From Macrolepiota albuminosa (lineage: Eukaryota; Basidiomycota; Agaricomycetes; Agaricales; Agaricaceae): a DNA stretch of 64,000 nt. The stretch covers positions 558,001 through 622,000 of the forward strand of contig JAMWFC010000032.1 of assembly GCA_027475525.1 (NCBI GenBank), given 5' to 3'. A program made the position numbers and the translations under genes. The stretch's first letter is position 1. The number at the start of each line of letters is the position of its first letter. This document shows positions 28,208-39,068 of the stretch, one piece after another. The notes under the pieces are model-generated. The model saw only the letters and a program-made list of their open reading frames with translations, did not search any database and was not told the DNA's origin.

Positions 28208-29473
28208 CTATTGAAAACCCTCCCCTGCCGAACCAAAGGACCCATCCGATGGTTCTGCTACAGCTTCCACAGGACCCAAGGACTCCTCCAAGGGTTCTGC
28301 TTCAGTCTGTACATCTGGGGAGGGGTTTCCTCGAACATCTCGGGCAGCAAGGAGCTGGAGAAGGAGCTCCTCCTGCTCTGAAGCTGAGAGATAGCGCACC
28401 TCTAACCCCTGGGGACAATACCGAGCGAAGTGACCAGGCTTTCCACAGCGACGGCAGAGGAGAGGAAGGGAGGAACGTTGACGAGAGGCATCAACATCCA
28501 TAGGTACTCCAAAAGGAAGAGGACGTGCTGCAGGTACCTGAGCTGGGGGTGGAGTGCGAAATGGAAGGGAAGGCTGGATGGGATGACGAGCAGAAAAGGA
28601 TGCCTGTGGAGTGGAGCGAGGGGCAGTTCCACGGTGGAGCTCACGTCGTAACTCCATGAGCTGCCACTGATCACGTGCTACCTGATACCAGGTCTCGATA
28701 CTCGTGTCATCAGGTCGTCCCTCAGCCATGCTGTCGATCCGATCCATGAGAGAGGGAAGGAGGCCATCTCGGAAGGTGAGACAGAGCTGAAGACCATCCG
28801 GATAACAGGCCTGTTCAGCAAGAGCTCTGAAGGAGTCGATGTACTCATCTAGGGTCCGCTTCCCCTGCCCATATCGATGAGGATCTCGGAGAGTGAGGGC
28901 TGCCACCTTAGCAGGGTCCAAGGGGAAGAACTCTGTCCGAAACTCCTTCTCAAACTGATCCCAACTTCCAAAACTCTCTACTCCTCCAGGACGTCGAAAG
29001 ACTCGTAGCGCGTATGTTGAAGCTCGCCCAGACTTCATGTAAGAAAGAACCCAAGCGATTTTGAGAGCGTCAGAGGGGAAAGCCTCACCACTGAGCTGAA
29101 TATAGGTGATGCAGGACTGCAGGAAACGCTCGCCTATCGCTCGGTCACCATTGAATGCGTCTGGGAGTGCTGGGCGAGGAATATTGGCATGAACTGGGGG
29201 GGAGGCCCCAAAGCGAGGGACTGGGGGTGTGCCAGCCCTAACTGGAGGTGCCTGGAGAGGGGTAGGAGTGAGAGGGAGGCGCTCTAAGAGGGCCTGAAGG
29301 GAATGGGAGATAGTGTCTGTGGCCTGTCGTAATCCAGCAAGTTCGGTGGTGTGGAGGGTGAGGGAAGCTTGAGTGGTCTGCACCTGAGTCTCCAGAGCAA
29401 GCAAGCGACCCCAGGCATCATCCTGAGGGGCAGAAGCGTCCAGGGGAGTGTCTGAGGGGGCTGGTTGGGTCAT
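28208..29473 (-). CDS. gag: Chromovirus Gag
   Basis: 421-residue capsid/nucleocapsid protein. A coiled-coil-like N-terminus (LALETQVQTTQASLTLHTTE) is followed by a Pro-rich linker and the retrotransposon gag region (FNGDRAIGERFLQSCITYIQ, then WDQFEKEFRTEF). The nucleocapsid has one zinc knuckle, CRRCGKPGHFARYC, of the CX2CX4HX4C type, near residue 355. It would assemble the cytoplasmic particle and package the RNA. Gag ends in TAG (28210-28208), two codons after a possible slippery heptamer. It starts about 110 bases inside the 5' LTR, so a short leader separates LTR and gag. Confidence 0.93.
   Translation of the reverse strand: MTQPAPSDTPLDASAPQDDAWGRLLALETQVQTTQASLTLHTTELAGLRQATDTISHSLQALLERLPLTPTPLQAPPVRAGTPPVPRFGASPPVHANIPRPALPDAFNGDRAIGERFLQSCITYIQLSGEAFPSDALKIAWVLSYMKSGRASTYALRVFRRPGGVESFGSWDQFEKEFRTEFFPLDPAKVAALTLRDPHRYGQGKRTLDEYIDSFRALAEQACYPDGLQLCLTFRDGLLPSLMDRIDSMAEGRPDDTSIETWYQVARDQWQLMELRRELHRGTAPRSTPQASFSARHPIQPSLPFRTPPPAQVPAARPLPFGVPMDVDASRQRSSLPLLCRRCGKPGHFARYCPQGLEVRYLSASEQEELLLQLLAARDVRGNPSPDVQTEAEPLEESLGPVEAVAEPSDGSFGSAGEGFQ
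28214..28220 (-). promoter_or_regulatory. Candidate -1 ribosomal frameshift heptamer between gag and pol
   Basis: On the minus strand the gag codons GAG GGT TTT CAA TAG contain G GGU UUU, which fits the X XXY YYZ rule for -1 slippage. The pol frame is exactly -1 relative to gag and is open through this point. I did not work out a downstream stimulatory stem or pseudoknot. Confidence 0.6.
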
Positions 29474-29586
29474 AGAAGCAACAGAGGGGCAGGAAGTAAT
29501 CCAGTGGGGGAGGGACCTAAAGGGGCAAGAGAGGGCTCAAGCAGGCTGAAGGGGGCTCCCAGACCGAAATGTAGAGACTTGTTCTG

Positions 29587-30106
29587 CTGTAAGGGCGACC
29601 TCTAGAGGCTGTGGCTCAGTCACACAGCTGGCAGAGGGAGATCCAAAGTGTATTAGAATATATACTGACAATATCAAGGTAGCTACTCACCTGGCAGAGG
29701 GAGATCCAAAGAGAACAAGTCTGGGGATCCCCTATGCCAGGTTGGACGCTTCTGGGGCCTCTGAAGCGTGGGAAACAACTGTACAGTACAACAAAACCTT
29801 AAAAACTCGAAAATTGACTAACCAAACAAGTGTGCAAACAAGGGAGGAAAACTCCGGACTTTAGAAGTCAGAAAGGCAAACTCCGGCTTATCTAAGCAGC
29901 CTGGAGCGGTGCTGAAGGGCCCACACTTGTCTGAGTGATAGCTAAAGAACCAGAGCACCTCAAAGGTTGAGAATAGTACCAACAGATAGTGTTGAAGAAG
30001 TAGTAACAGCAAAATGAGAGAATGGTAGAAGAAATAAGGAAGTGAATGAAAGGAGAGTGAAAGAAATAAGGAGTGAAAGAAGAAAGGAATGAGGGGTCCC
30101 CTGACA
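29587..30106 (-). repeat. 5' LTR of the chromovirus
   Basis: 520 bases, near identical to 23611-24129. Transcription would start in this copy and run leftward. The first bases inside (minus strand GCAGAACAAGTC) should hold the primer-binding site, but I cannot match them to a tRNA. Confidence 0.93.
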
Positions 30107-31065
30107 GTGAGCGTCTTCATGCTTTCTCATGTTGCTAGTGTGTCTCACTGCCAACTTCTTTTTTTTGTAGCTTTTCCATTGTATATTACTTTTTTTTCCA
30201 ATTCTTGCTCTTTTTACAAATCATCAGTGAGACACCTCTCACCTTAGATATTTTGTCCTTAAAAGTTTGATATTGCATTGCACCATCTTAGTACAAAATA
30301 TCTAAAATAAGTTTGTGATAGAAAGGTCACATTGGCCCTTCACTCACTATTTTATGCCAGTATTTTACTAGTATACTCTTAAATTTGTCAATTTTTACTC
30401 ATTCCACTTTGTCATCACAGTCTCTCTATAATATCAGAAAATGTTTAAATTTGTCAATGCAAAATGTGCAACTGCCACACTCATGAAATCTCCAAAGCAC
30501 ATGATACAATAGAAGAGCAAAGACTTGAGTCTGTCAGGGCAAGATTGGATGCTGGTCAAAGACTGGTCAACAAGATAGTTGAAGAGATTCACAGTCTGGC
30601 AGACTTGGTGCTCTCCTTTCATGAATCTGGATTTAGACCAGATAAAGCTTGAGACTTTGTCGACGCTGCTAAACATTGTCTTGAAATTCTTCAAGCCAAA
30701 ATCAGGGATGAGCATTTTCCTTTGTGTTCAAACTCACCTTCACTTCTGCTTGATCTGTCCAACTATTCTGGACCTGATCAAAGTGTCACACTCCTTGGTC
30801 ATAGTCTGGGCCCCCCAACCACTTCTCATACTTAAGCCATTGAGTCAGTAGCATGGGCATCCCTGCTTAACCAGGTAGAACCTTCCATGAAAGAGGCAAA
30901 GCTGGACTAGTCTATTTGAATTGCCAATAATCTCTCATCAGGTCTCAAAATTAAGGACTTTGACTCCACAGCCATTCCTTTCTCTTTACTCGCTATTATG
31001 CCACACCTTGCTTGCTTTTTTACATTGTTTTGCTAAAAAATATTGTCCCCTGCATCCAGTGTCTT
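30107..31065. pseudogene. Decayed coding relic between two retrotransposons
   Basis: A plus-strand frame from about 30464 reads hydrophilic helical sequence (IEEQRLESVRARLDAGQRLV, then IVEEIHSLADLVLS), passes a TGA and continues in frame as FVDAAKHCLEILQAKIRDE and on to about 30840 before stops accumulate. I do not recognise the family. It is AT-rich, CpG-poor and lies between the gypsy target site and the copia LTR, so it is probably part of an older repeat. Confidence 0.35.
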
Positions 31066-31347
31066 TGACGAGGACAATGACTAGCAGTTCTGGCAGTACT
31101 ATTGCATATAATATCACACAATAGTGTAATATTATTGTATGTTTTACTCTTATCTTAGTTTTTCAAATTCTCTTTATATTGATTACTTATCACCATTTAA
31201 AATGCTCTTCACAGAGCTCCAAATGTCTTACCATTTTATGTAGTTAAAAGACCCCAGATTCCTGGAGTCAAAACCATCTTCATTTCTTGACTCCAGATTA
31301 TATTGTACTATACAACCAAATATACGTTATTGCAAAATGCTGTGACA
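31066..31347 (+). repeat. 5' LTR of the copia element
   Basis: 282 bases from TGACGAGG to CTGTGACA, about 90 percent identical to the 3' copy by eye. The bases after it (GGTTATGGGCTCTG) occupy the primer-binding position. Confidence 0.85.
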
Positions 31348-31351
31348 GGTT

Positions 31352-34300
31352 ATGGGCTCTGCTGCTGCAAATGACAATACTTCTGAGACTTTACAGTTTC
31401 TGAAGTTCAACGGTATGAATTACCATATGTGGGCAGACAATATAAAGTCTGCTCTACTAGCAAAGAGATTATAGGGAGTAGTCTCCAGACACGAAACTCA
31501 CCCACCTAAACCACCTGCCAAATATTCTGCATTGATGGCTTCACCCTGTCCCAAGAGTGACGAGCAACCTGACACTCCTTATAAGGAAGAGGACAATTTG
31601 ATGAAGGCCATGCAGACAAAGGAGTTTTTGACCTGGAAGCACGCACAGAAAAAGTACCAGTGCTGTGTCATTAGAGATGATTCAGCCATTGGTTTAATTT
31701 GAGCCACTATAGAATATACACAATGTGAAGCCATTACCGATTATACAAGTTCCAAGAAGGTTTGAGACCAATTACAAAAAAACTATGTTGACCAGCACAG
31801 TGGCATAAATATCTACTATTATTATCAGCAGATGTATGCAAAGCAATGACATGGAAACTCGCCCTTGATCAATTATCTTGGGTTCTATATGATTATTCGT
31901 CGTTGCTTCATTGATGCTGGTCACAAGGTTGATGATTTTACTATCCTGAATGCTATGCTTCTTTTGTTGCCCAAGACTCCAACATGGGAGGTAGTCAAGC
32001 AAAATTTGTTGCTTTGGGGCGCTTCATTGACTCTGGAAATGGTCACAACCAAGTTACTGTCCATTTATGACAGACTTACGCTTGAAGATTCCACCACAAA
32101 TAAGACCTTGGCTTTTATTTTGAAAAGGGAACATATCTCAAGTAGGAGTAAATGTAATGTCAAACACATAAAGAAAAATATCTGATCTAAACATGAACCT
32201 AAACCTGACAACGTCTGCCACAATTGTGGCAAAAAAGGGCATTGGTGACCAAAGTGTCCTAAACTGAATAAATCCAAGTCAGTCAGGAATGCGAACCTAT
32301 CTTTTTCAGTAAATGAGGAGCCTTTATGCAAAGTTGGAAAAATCTTGATGGCTACTGAAGACGGCATGTCTTCTGGCCTTCTCTTTGACAGTGCTGCATC
32401 ATATCATATGATTGCAGACCAGTCTTACTTTGTAATCTATCAAAAGGTCAATTATCAGCATATTTCTGTTGGCGGAATGAACACTTTGACTATGGCTGGA
32501 AAGAGGACTATTTCTTTTTGAACATGCTTATCTGATGGTGTCACAGACGTTCAATTACACAATGTTTTACACATTCCTACTTTGGATACCAATCTTATTA
32601 GCCTCGGTTTACTGCAAAGAGCTGGAGCCACAATCAAAGGCCTGACTTACGGCATTGGTTTAGCATGGGGAGAAAGAGACTTCCTCCATGCTAATTTGAT
32701 CAAAACGCATGGTACACTTTACCGAATTATCACTATGACCATTGGTATTGATGAAAATAAAATTGCTTACATTGTTAGTGAGCCTACTATGCGTTTGTGG
32801 CATCACTGACTAGGATATATCAGCCCTTGTTCAATCAAGAACATGGTCAATCAAGACCTTGTTACTGGAATCAATATCAAGTTTCCTCGTGAGTTTGATT
32901 GCCTCTGCAGTGGTTGTGCAGAAGGCAAATCAACTTGCCCTCCTCTTTCTGATGCTAGTTGCACTCAATACGACAAGAATAAATTTCTCATTGTCAATTT
33001 AACAGGTCCTATGAGTGTGCCTACCTGGGATGGCAAACGTTATGCTTTAGCCATAGTGGAAGCAAGCTGATATTATCCTACCGGCTCTCTTTTACAGAAT
33101 AAAGAAGAAGCTTATTCAGCTCTTTGTGATAACGTTGCTTGTTACAAACGTGAAGGAGGGAAACTTGTGAAAATCATTAGAACAAATAATGGAAATGAGT
33201 TTGTTAATGCACTGATGCAAGAATTTTGCAAACAGAATGGCATAATTCATCAAACAACAAACCCATACTGACCTCAGCAAAATGGCATTGCTGAGCGCAT
33301 GATTGCCATTCTAATAGAAATGGTCAGAAGCATGCTTCATGCTGCCAAAATGGACTTACGCTATTGGGGTGAGGCATTTCTGTATGCCATATACTTATGT
33401 TCCATTACACTCACCTCTGCTCTTGGAGGGAAAATACCTTATACAGAATGGTATGGTTGCAAACTGGATCTATTTCATGTAAGAATCTTCGGTTCTTTAA
33501 GATGGACTCACATGCCTAAAGAGGTACAACATGGCAAACTAGAATCATGGACAGTGCGTGTGTGAATGTTAGAATGGTAGATGGATGAGACCAAAGGCTA
33601 CAGGCTGAAAGATCTTAAGAATGGCAAACTCATAACTTCTAGAGACGTCGAGTTTTATGAGGATGATACTCCAAGTGAGTTAGCCCATTTGTACTCTGGA
33701 CTCATAAGTTCAACCTCAGATGAAATAAATTGTTTTATCAACATGGCCATCTATCTGGAATCCAGCAAACCTCATGAAATTTCCATTCCAGAACCGTCCT
33801 CTGAATCTGAAGTGGAAACTCAGCTTTCAAATGAAAACGCTTTGGATAATGGTTCTGAAGATGACGCCTTCATAGAAGACTTACAGTATCCATCCGTTTT
33901 CCCTATTCCTCATCCATCTAATCGCAACTCTACTCCACCTGTACCTTCTGCACCTCAAAAGACCACAAAATGGTCAAACTTGCCCAAGCATGAACCTTCA
34001 ACGTGCACGAAACATGTACCTATCAGGTATTAGACAGACCAAGATGACAACAAAAATACAGGTCACATGGCTTTTGTTGCCATTTTGGGTCCTCGCATTG
34101 AAGAAGCTTTAAATTTGCCTCAAGCTGTCAAATGGCAGAGAGCTATTGAAAGCGAATATAAGCAATTGCTTCACAAGAAAGTATTTGAGGAGATCGATGA
34201 TTTACCTCTGGGCAAAAGAGCAGTGGGAAGTGAAATTGTTTTGAAGGAAAAATTTGATGACCAAGGCAATCACACAAAGTTCAAAGCCCATATCATTGCT

Positions 34301-35659
34301 CAAGGTTTCTCCCAAATCCCTGGCATCAATTATAATGACACTTTTTCTCCAGTCGCAAAATTTACAACACTGCAAGTATTCTTGTCTTTAGCCACAACTC
34401 TTGATTTTGAGGTACATCAAATTGATGTGATCGGAGCATATCTCAAAGGCTCTCTTGATGAAGAAATATATATGAAGGCACCTAATGGGATTGGGAAAAC
34501 CAAGTACTGGAGGCTACTCAAGGCAATCTATAGTCTCAAGCAGGCAGGTCGTAAGTGGAAGGAGAGATTACATGACATACTGATGTGCTTGGGTTTTAAA
34601 CCCTCCTACACTGACGATTGTCTTTACATCCTTCGATCAAAGAGTAAAGTAATTCTCATTGTTTTGGTTTATATGGATGACATGGCTATTGCTGGTTGAG
34701 ATATCTGCCAAATTATTTTGTTCAAACATTATTTGGACAAAGAGTTTGACATAACTGATTTAGGAGAAATTTACTATCTTCTAGGTCTACAGATTTAAAA
34801 GAGATCAACCAAACCAAGCCATATATCTCAACCAGTCAATGTATCATGTCATCCCGTTGCCACTCCTCTGCCCACAAATCACAATCTCTCCCTACTACAG
34901 TGCCCTTACTCCGAGAAAGACAGAGAAAGTTACAAGACTTACTCAAATAGCTTAAACTACCTTTCTCTAGTCAGCTTGCTACTTTATGCTACACAGACCC
35001 ATCCCAACATTAAATTTTCAGTGAGTCTGTTGGCTCAATTCTTGAACAACCCTGGCATTTCTTATCTTGTGGGCTGTAAACAAGTATTGCGCTACCTGAA
35101 AGGCACTAAAGCTTATAGTTTAAAATTGGGAGGGTTGGAAACCAACAAGGTAACCCTAGTCAGATGGAGTGATGCCAACTGGGTGCAAGACCAATATGAC
35201 AGGTAATCCATCAACGGATGGTGTTACAACATCAATGAAAGTCTTGTCTCGTGGTCATCCAGAAAGCAGTTGGTAACTGCTACCTCTACGGTTGAGGTGG
35301 AATATATTGCATCAGCTAATGCCACTTGCAAGGCCATCTGGCTATGTAATCTGCTGCAAGATTTAGATTTTTAACAAGTTGAAGCTACGATTATTCATAC
35401 TGACAACACTGGGAGTATAGCTCTATCTAAAAATCCTGTCAGACACTCATAAGCCAAACACATTGACATTTGCTTTCATTTTATCTACGAACACATTGCT
35501 CGTGGAAACATAAAGCTTCAATACATCTTGACTCGCGACATGATAGCAGATGCCCTCACAAAAGCTTTACCAAAGAAAACATTCAAAAAACATTGTACAA
35601 GACTTGGTGTATTATTGCTGCCGCTGCTGTCAAGTGGGAGTGATGAGAAAAATGACTAG
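31352..35659 (+). pseudogene. Copia Gag-Pol polyprotein with 18 in-frame stops
   Basis: One frame from ATG 31352 to TAG 35657-35659 with no frameshift. Landmarks in order: gag; zinc knuckle CHNCGKKGHW then PKC (about 32214-32260); protease LLFDSAASYHM; pre-integrase LWHH then LGYIS and CSGCAEGKST; integrase RTNNGNEF and QQNGIAERM; reverse transcriptase FKAHIIAQGF, FSPVAKFTTLQVF, VYMDDMAIAG; RNase H RWSDANW, HTDNTGSIAL, KHIDICFHFI. Stops: TGA at 31700, 31763, 31847, 32183, 32246, 32519, 32807, 33068, 33269, 33563, 34697; TAG at 31472, 33578, 34031; TAA at 34796, 35204, 35372, 35450. The integrase RTDNG aspartate is Asn here (codon 33185), a G-to-A change at a catalytic site. Confidence 0.93.
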
Positions 35660-35989
35660 CAGCTCTGGCAGTACTATTGTGTATAATGTCACGCAATAGT
35701 GTAATACTATCATATGTTTTACTCTTATCTTAGTTTTTCAAATTCTCTTTATATTGATTACTTATCACCATTTAAAATGCTCTCCACAGAGCTCCAAATG
35801 TCTTACCATTTCGTGTAGTTAAAAGACCCCAGATTCCTGGAGTCGAAACCATCTTCGTTTCTTGACTCCAGGTGATGGTTATATTATATTTGATATATTA
35901 CTTATACTAACATATAAAATCATCTTCGTTTCTTGACTCCAGATTATATTGTACTATACAACCAAATATACGTTATTGTGGCTGCGACA
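35641..35989 (+). repeat. 3' LTR of the copia element
   Basis: 349 bases from TGATGAGA to CTGCGACA. Relative to the 5' LTR it has an extra ~67 bases near 35872-35940, which end in a second copy of the CATCTTCGTTTCTTGACTCC segment, as if a short duplication plus filler had been inserted. Confidence 0.87.
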
Positions 35990-37500
35990 GCCTTCCATTC
36001 CTCTCTGTGAACTTACAAAATCAGACATTTTTCCCACACATAGTCTGCTGCACAAACCTCAATCTAGTCTTTTTGGGCTTTCATACAGTCCAGAGAAAAG
36101 AAACTTTAATTGCATCTGTAATAATCATGTAATAACTAATCTAAATACAAGCACGCAGTTTGGGCATTGAGTGCAGTTCCGATGGACATTACTCCAATAG
36201 GAGGTATGCAGCATCAATGAGTAAGAGCCCATAGATGTCGCAAATGTGCGGATATGTAGACTAGCTTAAACATGATAAAAACGGATTAGCAAATAACCTA
36301 TATTTTATCACCTGTCCCTGACATCCTAATGCAATATAGAGTAGAATTATAGTAAAATAGTAATGCAATTTCCTCTGTAACATAAAGATAACTAATGCAT
36401 CATGATGGTAATGCAATTTCTTCTGTAACGTTACACATAACTAATGCATCACTTATGCATTTATGGTCAGTAATGCATTACTCAATTTCTAAATGCAGAA
36501 AAATGCATCAACAAAGGATTGAACAGAGGATATTTTATGTAAGTAAGCAGAAAATCAACAATATAACCAATAGACCACCGTGCCATTTAAAATAATGTAA
36601 GTCACAGACTATAGATACTGTTGCAAGACCTGTCTAGTGCTGACACCAGTCAGCTGGTTAGGCCTTATTGGTTAGGGTTTTGTTAGTTAGGTGTTAGGGC
36701 TTAGTTAGAGGTTTGGTTAAGGCTTAGGACAGGGATATTTATTATTGAAGGGGAGCTTGTCTCCCCTTTACTACATGCGCTCTTTTACTTTTGTTATTGA
36801 GGCAAGTTAGTCAATGCTGTTAATTATCATGTGTTCAGGTTTGTGATGCACATGTTCGAGTCTCGGTATTGCCGTGTTTTAGTAATTCTTTTCTTGCCTT
36901 ACTAATGCACTAATTGCACCATATAAGTTACACTAGATATTGCATTACTATTCTACTGTAATTCTACCACATTATGCATCACGATGTCGGGGTCGGCTGA
37001 TTTTATATAATGTGTATAAACTAAAGGATGATGTGAATATGAATGAGAAAGAAATAGGCAGAGGAAGGGTGGGTGATTCAAAGCTCTACGTGTACAGTAG
37101 AGATGACGGTATCAATACAAGATGTTCGAAGGAGCCTCATCCCAAAACGCGTCTTGCATTCCTTCCGTTCCTCTCCCCTGCGAACTTACAAGATCTCTGA
37201 ATGTATTGAAGTTGGAGTTGAAAATGATCAGAAGAGCTGTGCAAAGCAGTGAGTGAATTTAATTCAATCAGAAGGTGACGAGTCAATTGATGTCCATGAA
37301 CACATGGTACATGCACACTGGCAGGAGCAGACATTTAGTAGTGAACCTGAATAATAGATTGATCGACATGGTGTGGTTGTCACTCTTTTGTATTTCAGCC
37401 GACTCTTCATTGCCTCCTAACTATCAAGAGCATCCCTTTTCACCTATGGTGCATCTGTCATATAGATCAATCTGTCACTGTCGAGATCTAATACGTCGTG
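35990..37500. other. AT-rich spacer with short repeats, possible solo LTR
   Basis: No gene seen. About 36360-36460 holds two tandem copies of a ~50-base unit (GTAATGCAATTTCYTCTGTA, then TAACTAATGCATCA). About 36620-36860 has LTR-like features: a TG start at TGTTGCAAGACC, a T/A-rich promoter-like part and a GGGGAGCTTGTCTCCCC hairpin, but I found no partner copy or target duplication. The last part (37000-37500) is the 5' flank of the following gene. Confidence 0.35.
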
Positions 37501-37620
37501 AAGAAAGCCATCTTTTCCGTCGTGTGATATGACAGACCATCATTTGAGATTGACTAAATACTGAAAGATAGATGTAACGGCATTGTACGTTCCACATTCC
37601 CTCCCAATCAGAATTTAACC

Positions 37621-39068
37621 ATGGCTAGTATTATCCTTGATAATACCTCAAGCAACCTTACGTGCAGCGACTCACGATGCGACTTTTCCACCACATACTC
37701 CAATTCTTGGCTGGATGGAAGCGCTGTGACAGGTGAAAACCCAGGTCGTGTTACTCTGACCTTTTTCGGTACGTCGACGTCTGTGTTTTGTTGCTTCTCT
37801 GTTAGCGATAACGAAGGGTTTGAACAAAGGCACTTCAGCAGCCTTCTATGCAAGTGGTGTTCTTGATCGGACAGCCAACGTGACGATTTCTATTGATGGA
37901 CAACAGGCAGTGCTGCTTCTTTCGTCATTTCAAGACCCATGGTTTTCAACGGGTACACTTCCGGATGGCAAACATAACGTTACATTTGAAAGGCTTCCGT
38001 ATGGATTCATCATCGATTACATGATAATCACAGCAAATAGGGACAGATCCCTTCTCGGAAAACAATTAATTCTGGATGACACTGATTCCTCTATTACCTA
38101 TACTGGAGAGTGGACTGAAAATAACACCACTCGATCGATTGATTCAGCAGATACATTAACTTCAGGACCATATAATGCCACGAGCTTTGGAGGCAGTTTC
38201 CATGAGACACATGACCGGGAAGCTTCTGTTCAGATTACCTTCAACGGTGGGTTTTCTTTGCACTGAGTCCCATGCATCACTCTCTGATCTCTTCAGTGGC
38301 AACAGGCACGTCTATTAGTATCTACGGCTTCTATGACATTGTATCTGCTCCTGTTGTCACTGTTTCCATCGACGGCGAAAATCCAATGTCAAATTCCGAT
38401 GTCTCAAGCGCCCTTGTACAAGCAAACTATCCTTGGTTTCAATCCGGAGAAAACCTTTCCCCCGGAAACCATGTACTTATTATGACATTCAATAATGCGA
38501 TCGATTCTCCATTCATCAGCATCGGTACATTTACACTGGATTTCATCACATATACCCCTTCCTTTTCTTCTCTTGTGACAATGCCAGGAGAAACCCCTCA
38601 GTCGAAAGGAGGAGAAACCCCTCATTCGAAAGACAAACGCACCATCATAATTGGCGCTGTGGTCGGTGCCGCCGTCGGCGTCTTGTTGATTGCATTGATC
38701 ATTTTCGTTTTCTGGAAAAGACACAAAGCCAAGAAAACCTCAGCCGCCGCACGCTTAATCCCGACTCCATTCCAAGGTGTCCCTAATGATACACCTACTC
38801 CGTATGTCCAGCAAACACCAACATTACCAGTCTTTGTCGAATTCAGAAAAATTCCGGTATCAAATCCACAAGAACGATCTGGTGAGGGGCCTCCGGCACA
38901 TTCCTCCAATAAGATGTTGATAAACAGATACTTTTTTCAACAGATGTAGCGCAGGTATCCCCGTTGAACCGACAAAGGTCGAGAACCCTGGACGGATCCA
39001 CTACGACTGGTCCATCAAATGCCAACGCTGAAAATGCTCCCGAGTTCTCTCCTCCGCCTTATCACTAG
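37621..39068 (+). CDS. Single-pass membrane protein, tandem copy 1
   Basis: Four exons join in frame: 37621-37768, 37830-38246, 38297-38881, 38944-39068 (424 aa). All three introns are GT-AG and phase 1. Two related extracellular beta-rich segments are seen, of the type with DDTDSSITYTGEW and a following ASVQITFNG, then a VATGTSISIYGFYDI segment. A transmembrane helix (IIIGAVVGAAVGVLLIALII, about residue 315) ends in a FWKRHKAKK stop-transfer signal, and a Pro/Ser-rich cytoplasmic tail ends in PPPYH. No signal peptide is visible at the chosen ATG, which is common in this agaricomycete family; the homologous upstream stretch has in-frame stops, so I keep this start. The function is unknown; a cell-surface sensor or adhesin is conceivable. 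A 21-base repeat (PGETPQSKGGETPHSK) distinguishes it from copy 2. Confidence 0.8.

Larger units (their letters stand above)
23611..30106 (-). mobile_element. Ty3/gypsy chromovirus, apparently intact
   Basis: A complete LTR retrotransposon transcribed leftward: 5' LTR 29587-30106, gag, pol with a C-terminal chromodomain, 3' LTR 23611-24129. The LTRs run TGTCAGGGG to CCCTTACA in element orientation, are ~520 bp and look identical apart from at most a single-base length difference. A 5-bp target duplication GTGAG flanks it (23606-23610 and 30107-30111). A purine-rich tract precedes the 3' LTR (CTAGAGGGGGGTGA on the minus strand, about 24130-24143). All this argues for a recent insertion, possibly still active. 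Confidence 0.95.
31066..35989 (+). mobile_element. Ty1/copia retrotransposon, old and inactive
   Basis: The element has a 5' LTR (31066-31347), a single-frame Gag-Pol pseudogene and a 3' LTR (35641-35989). The flanking pentamers GTCTT and GCCTT look like a target duplication with one change. A purine tract (AAGTGGGAG) abuts the 3' LTR. The LTRs differ at many sites and by a ~67-base insertion, so the insertion is far older than the neighbouring chromovirus. Confidence 0.9.

Noticed and set aside
31352..35659. TGA codons read as sense (altered code or selenocysteine)
   Set aside because: Neighbouring host genes use TGA as a normal stop, TAG and TAA stops occur too, and the sites fit C-to-T decay.
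36660..36720. GGTTAGGG-like words as an interstitial telomere
   Set aside because: The words are irregular (GTTAGG, TTAGGG, GTTAGTTAGG) and not a tandem array; the context looks LTR-like.
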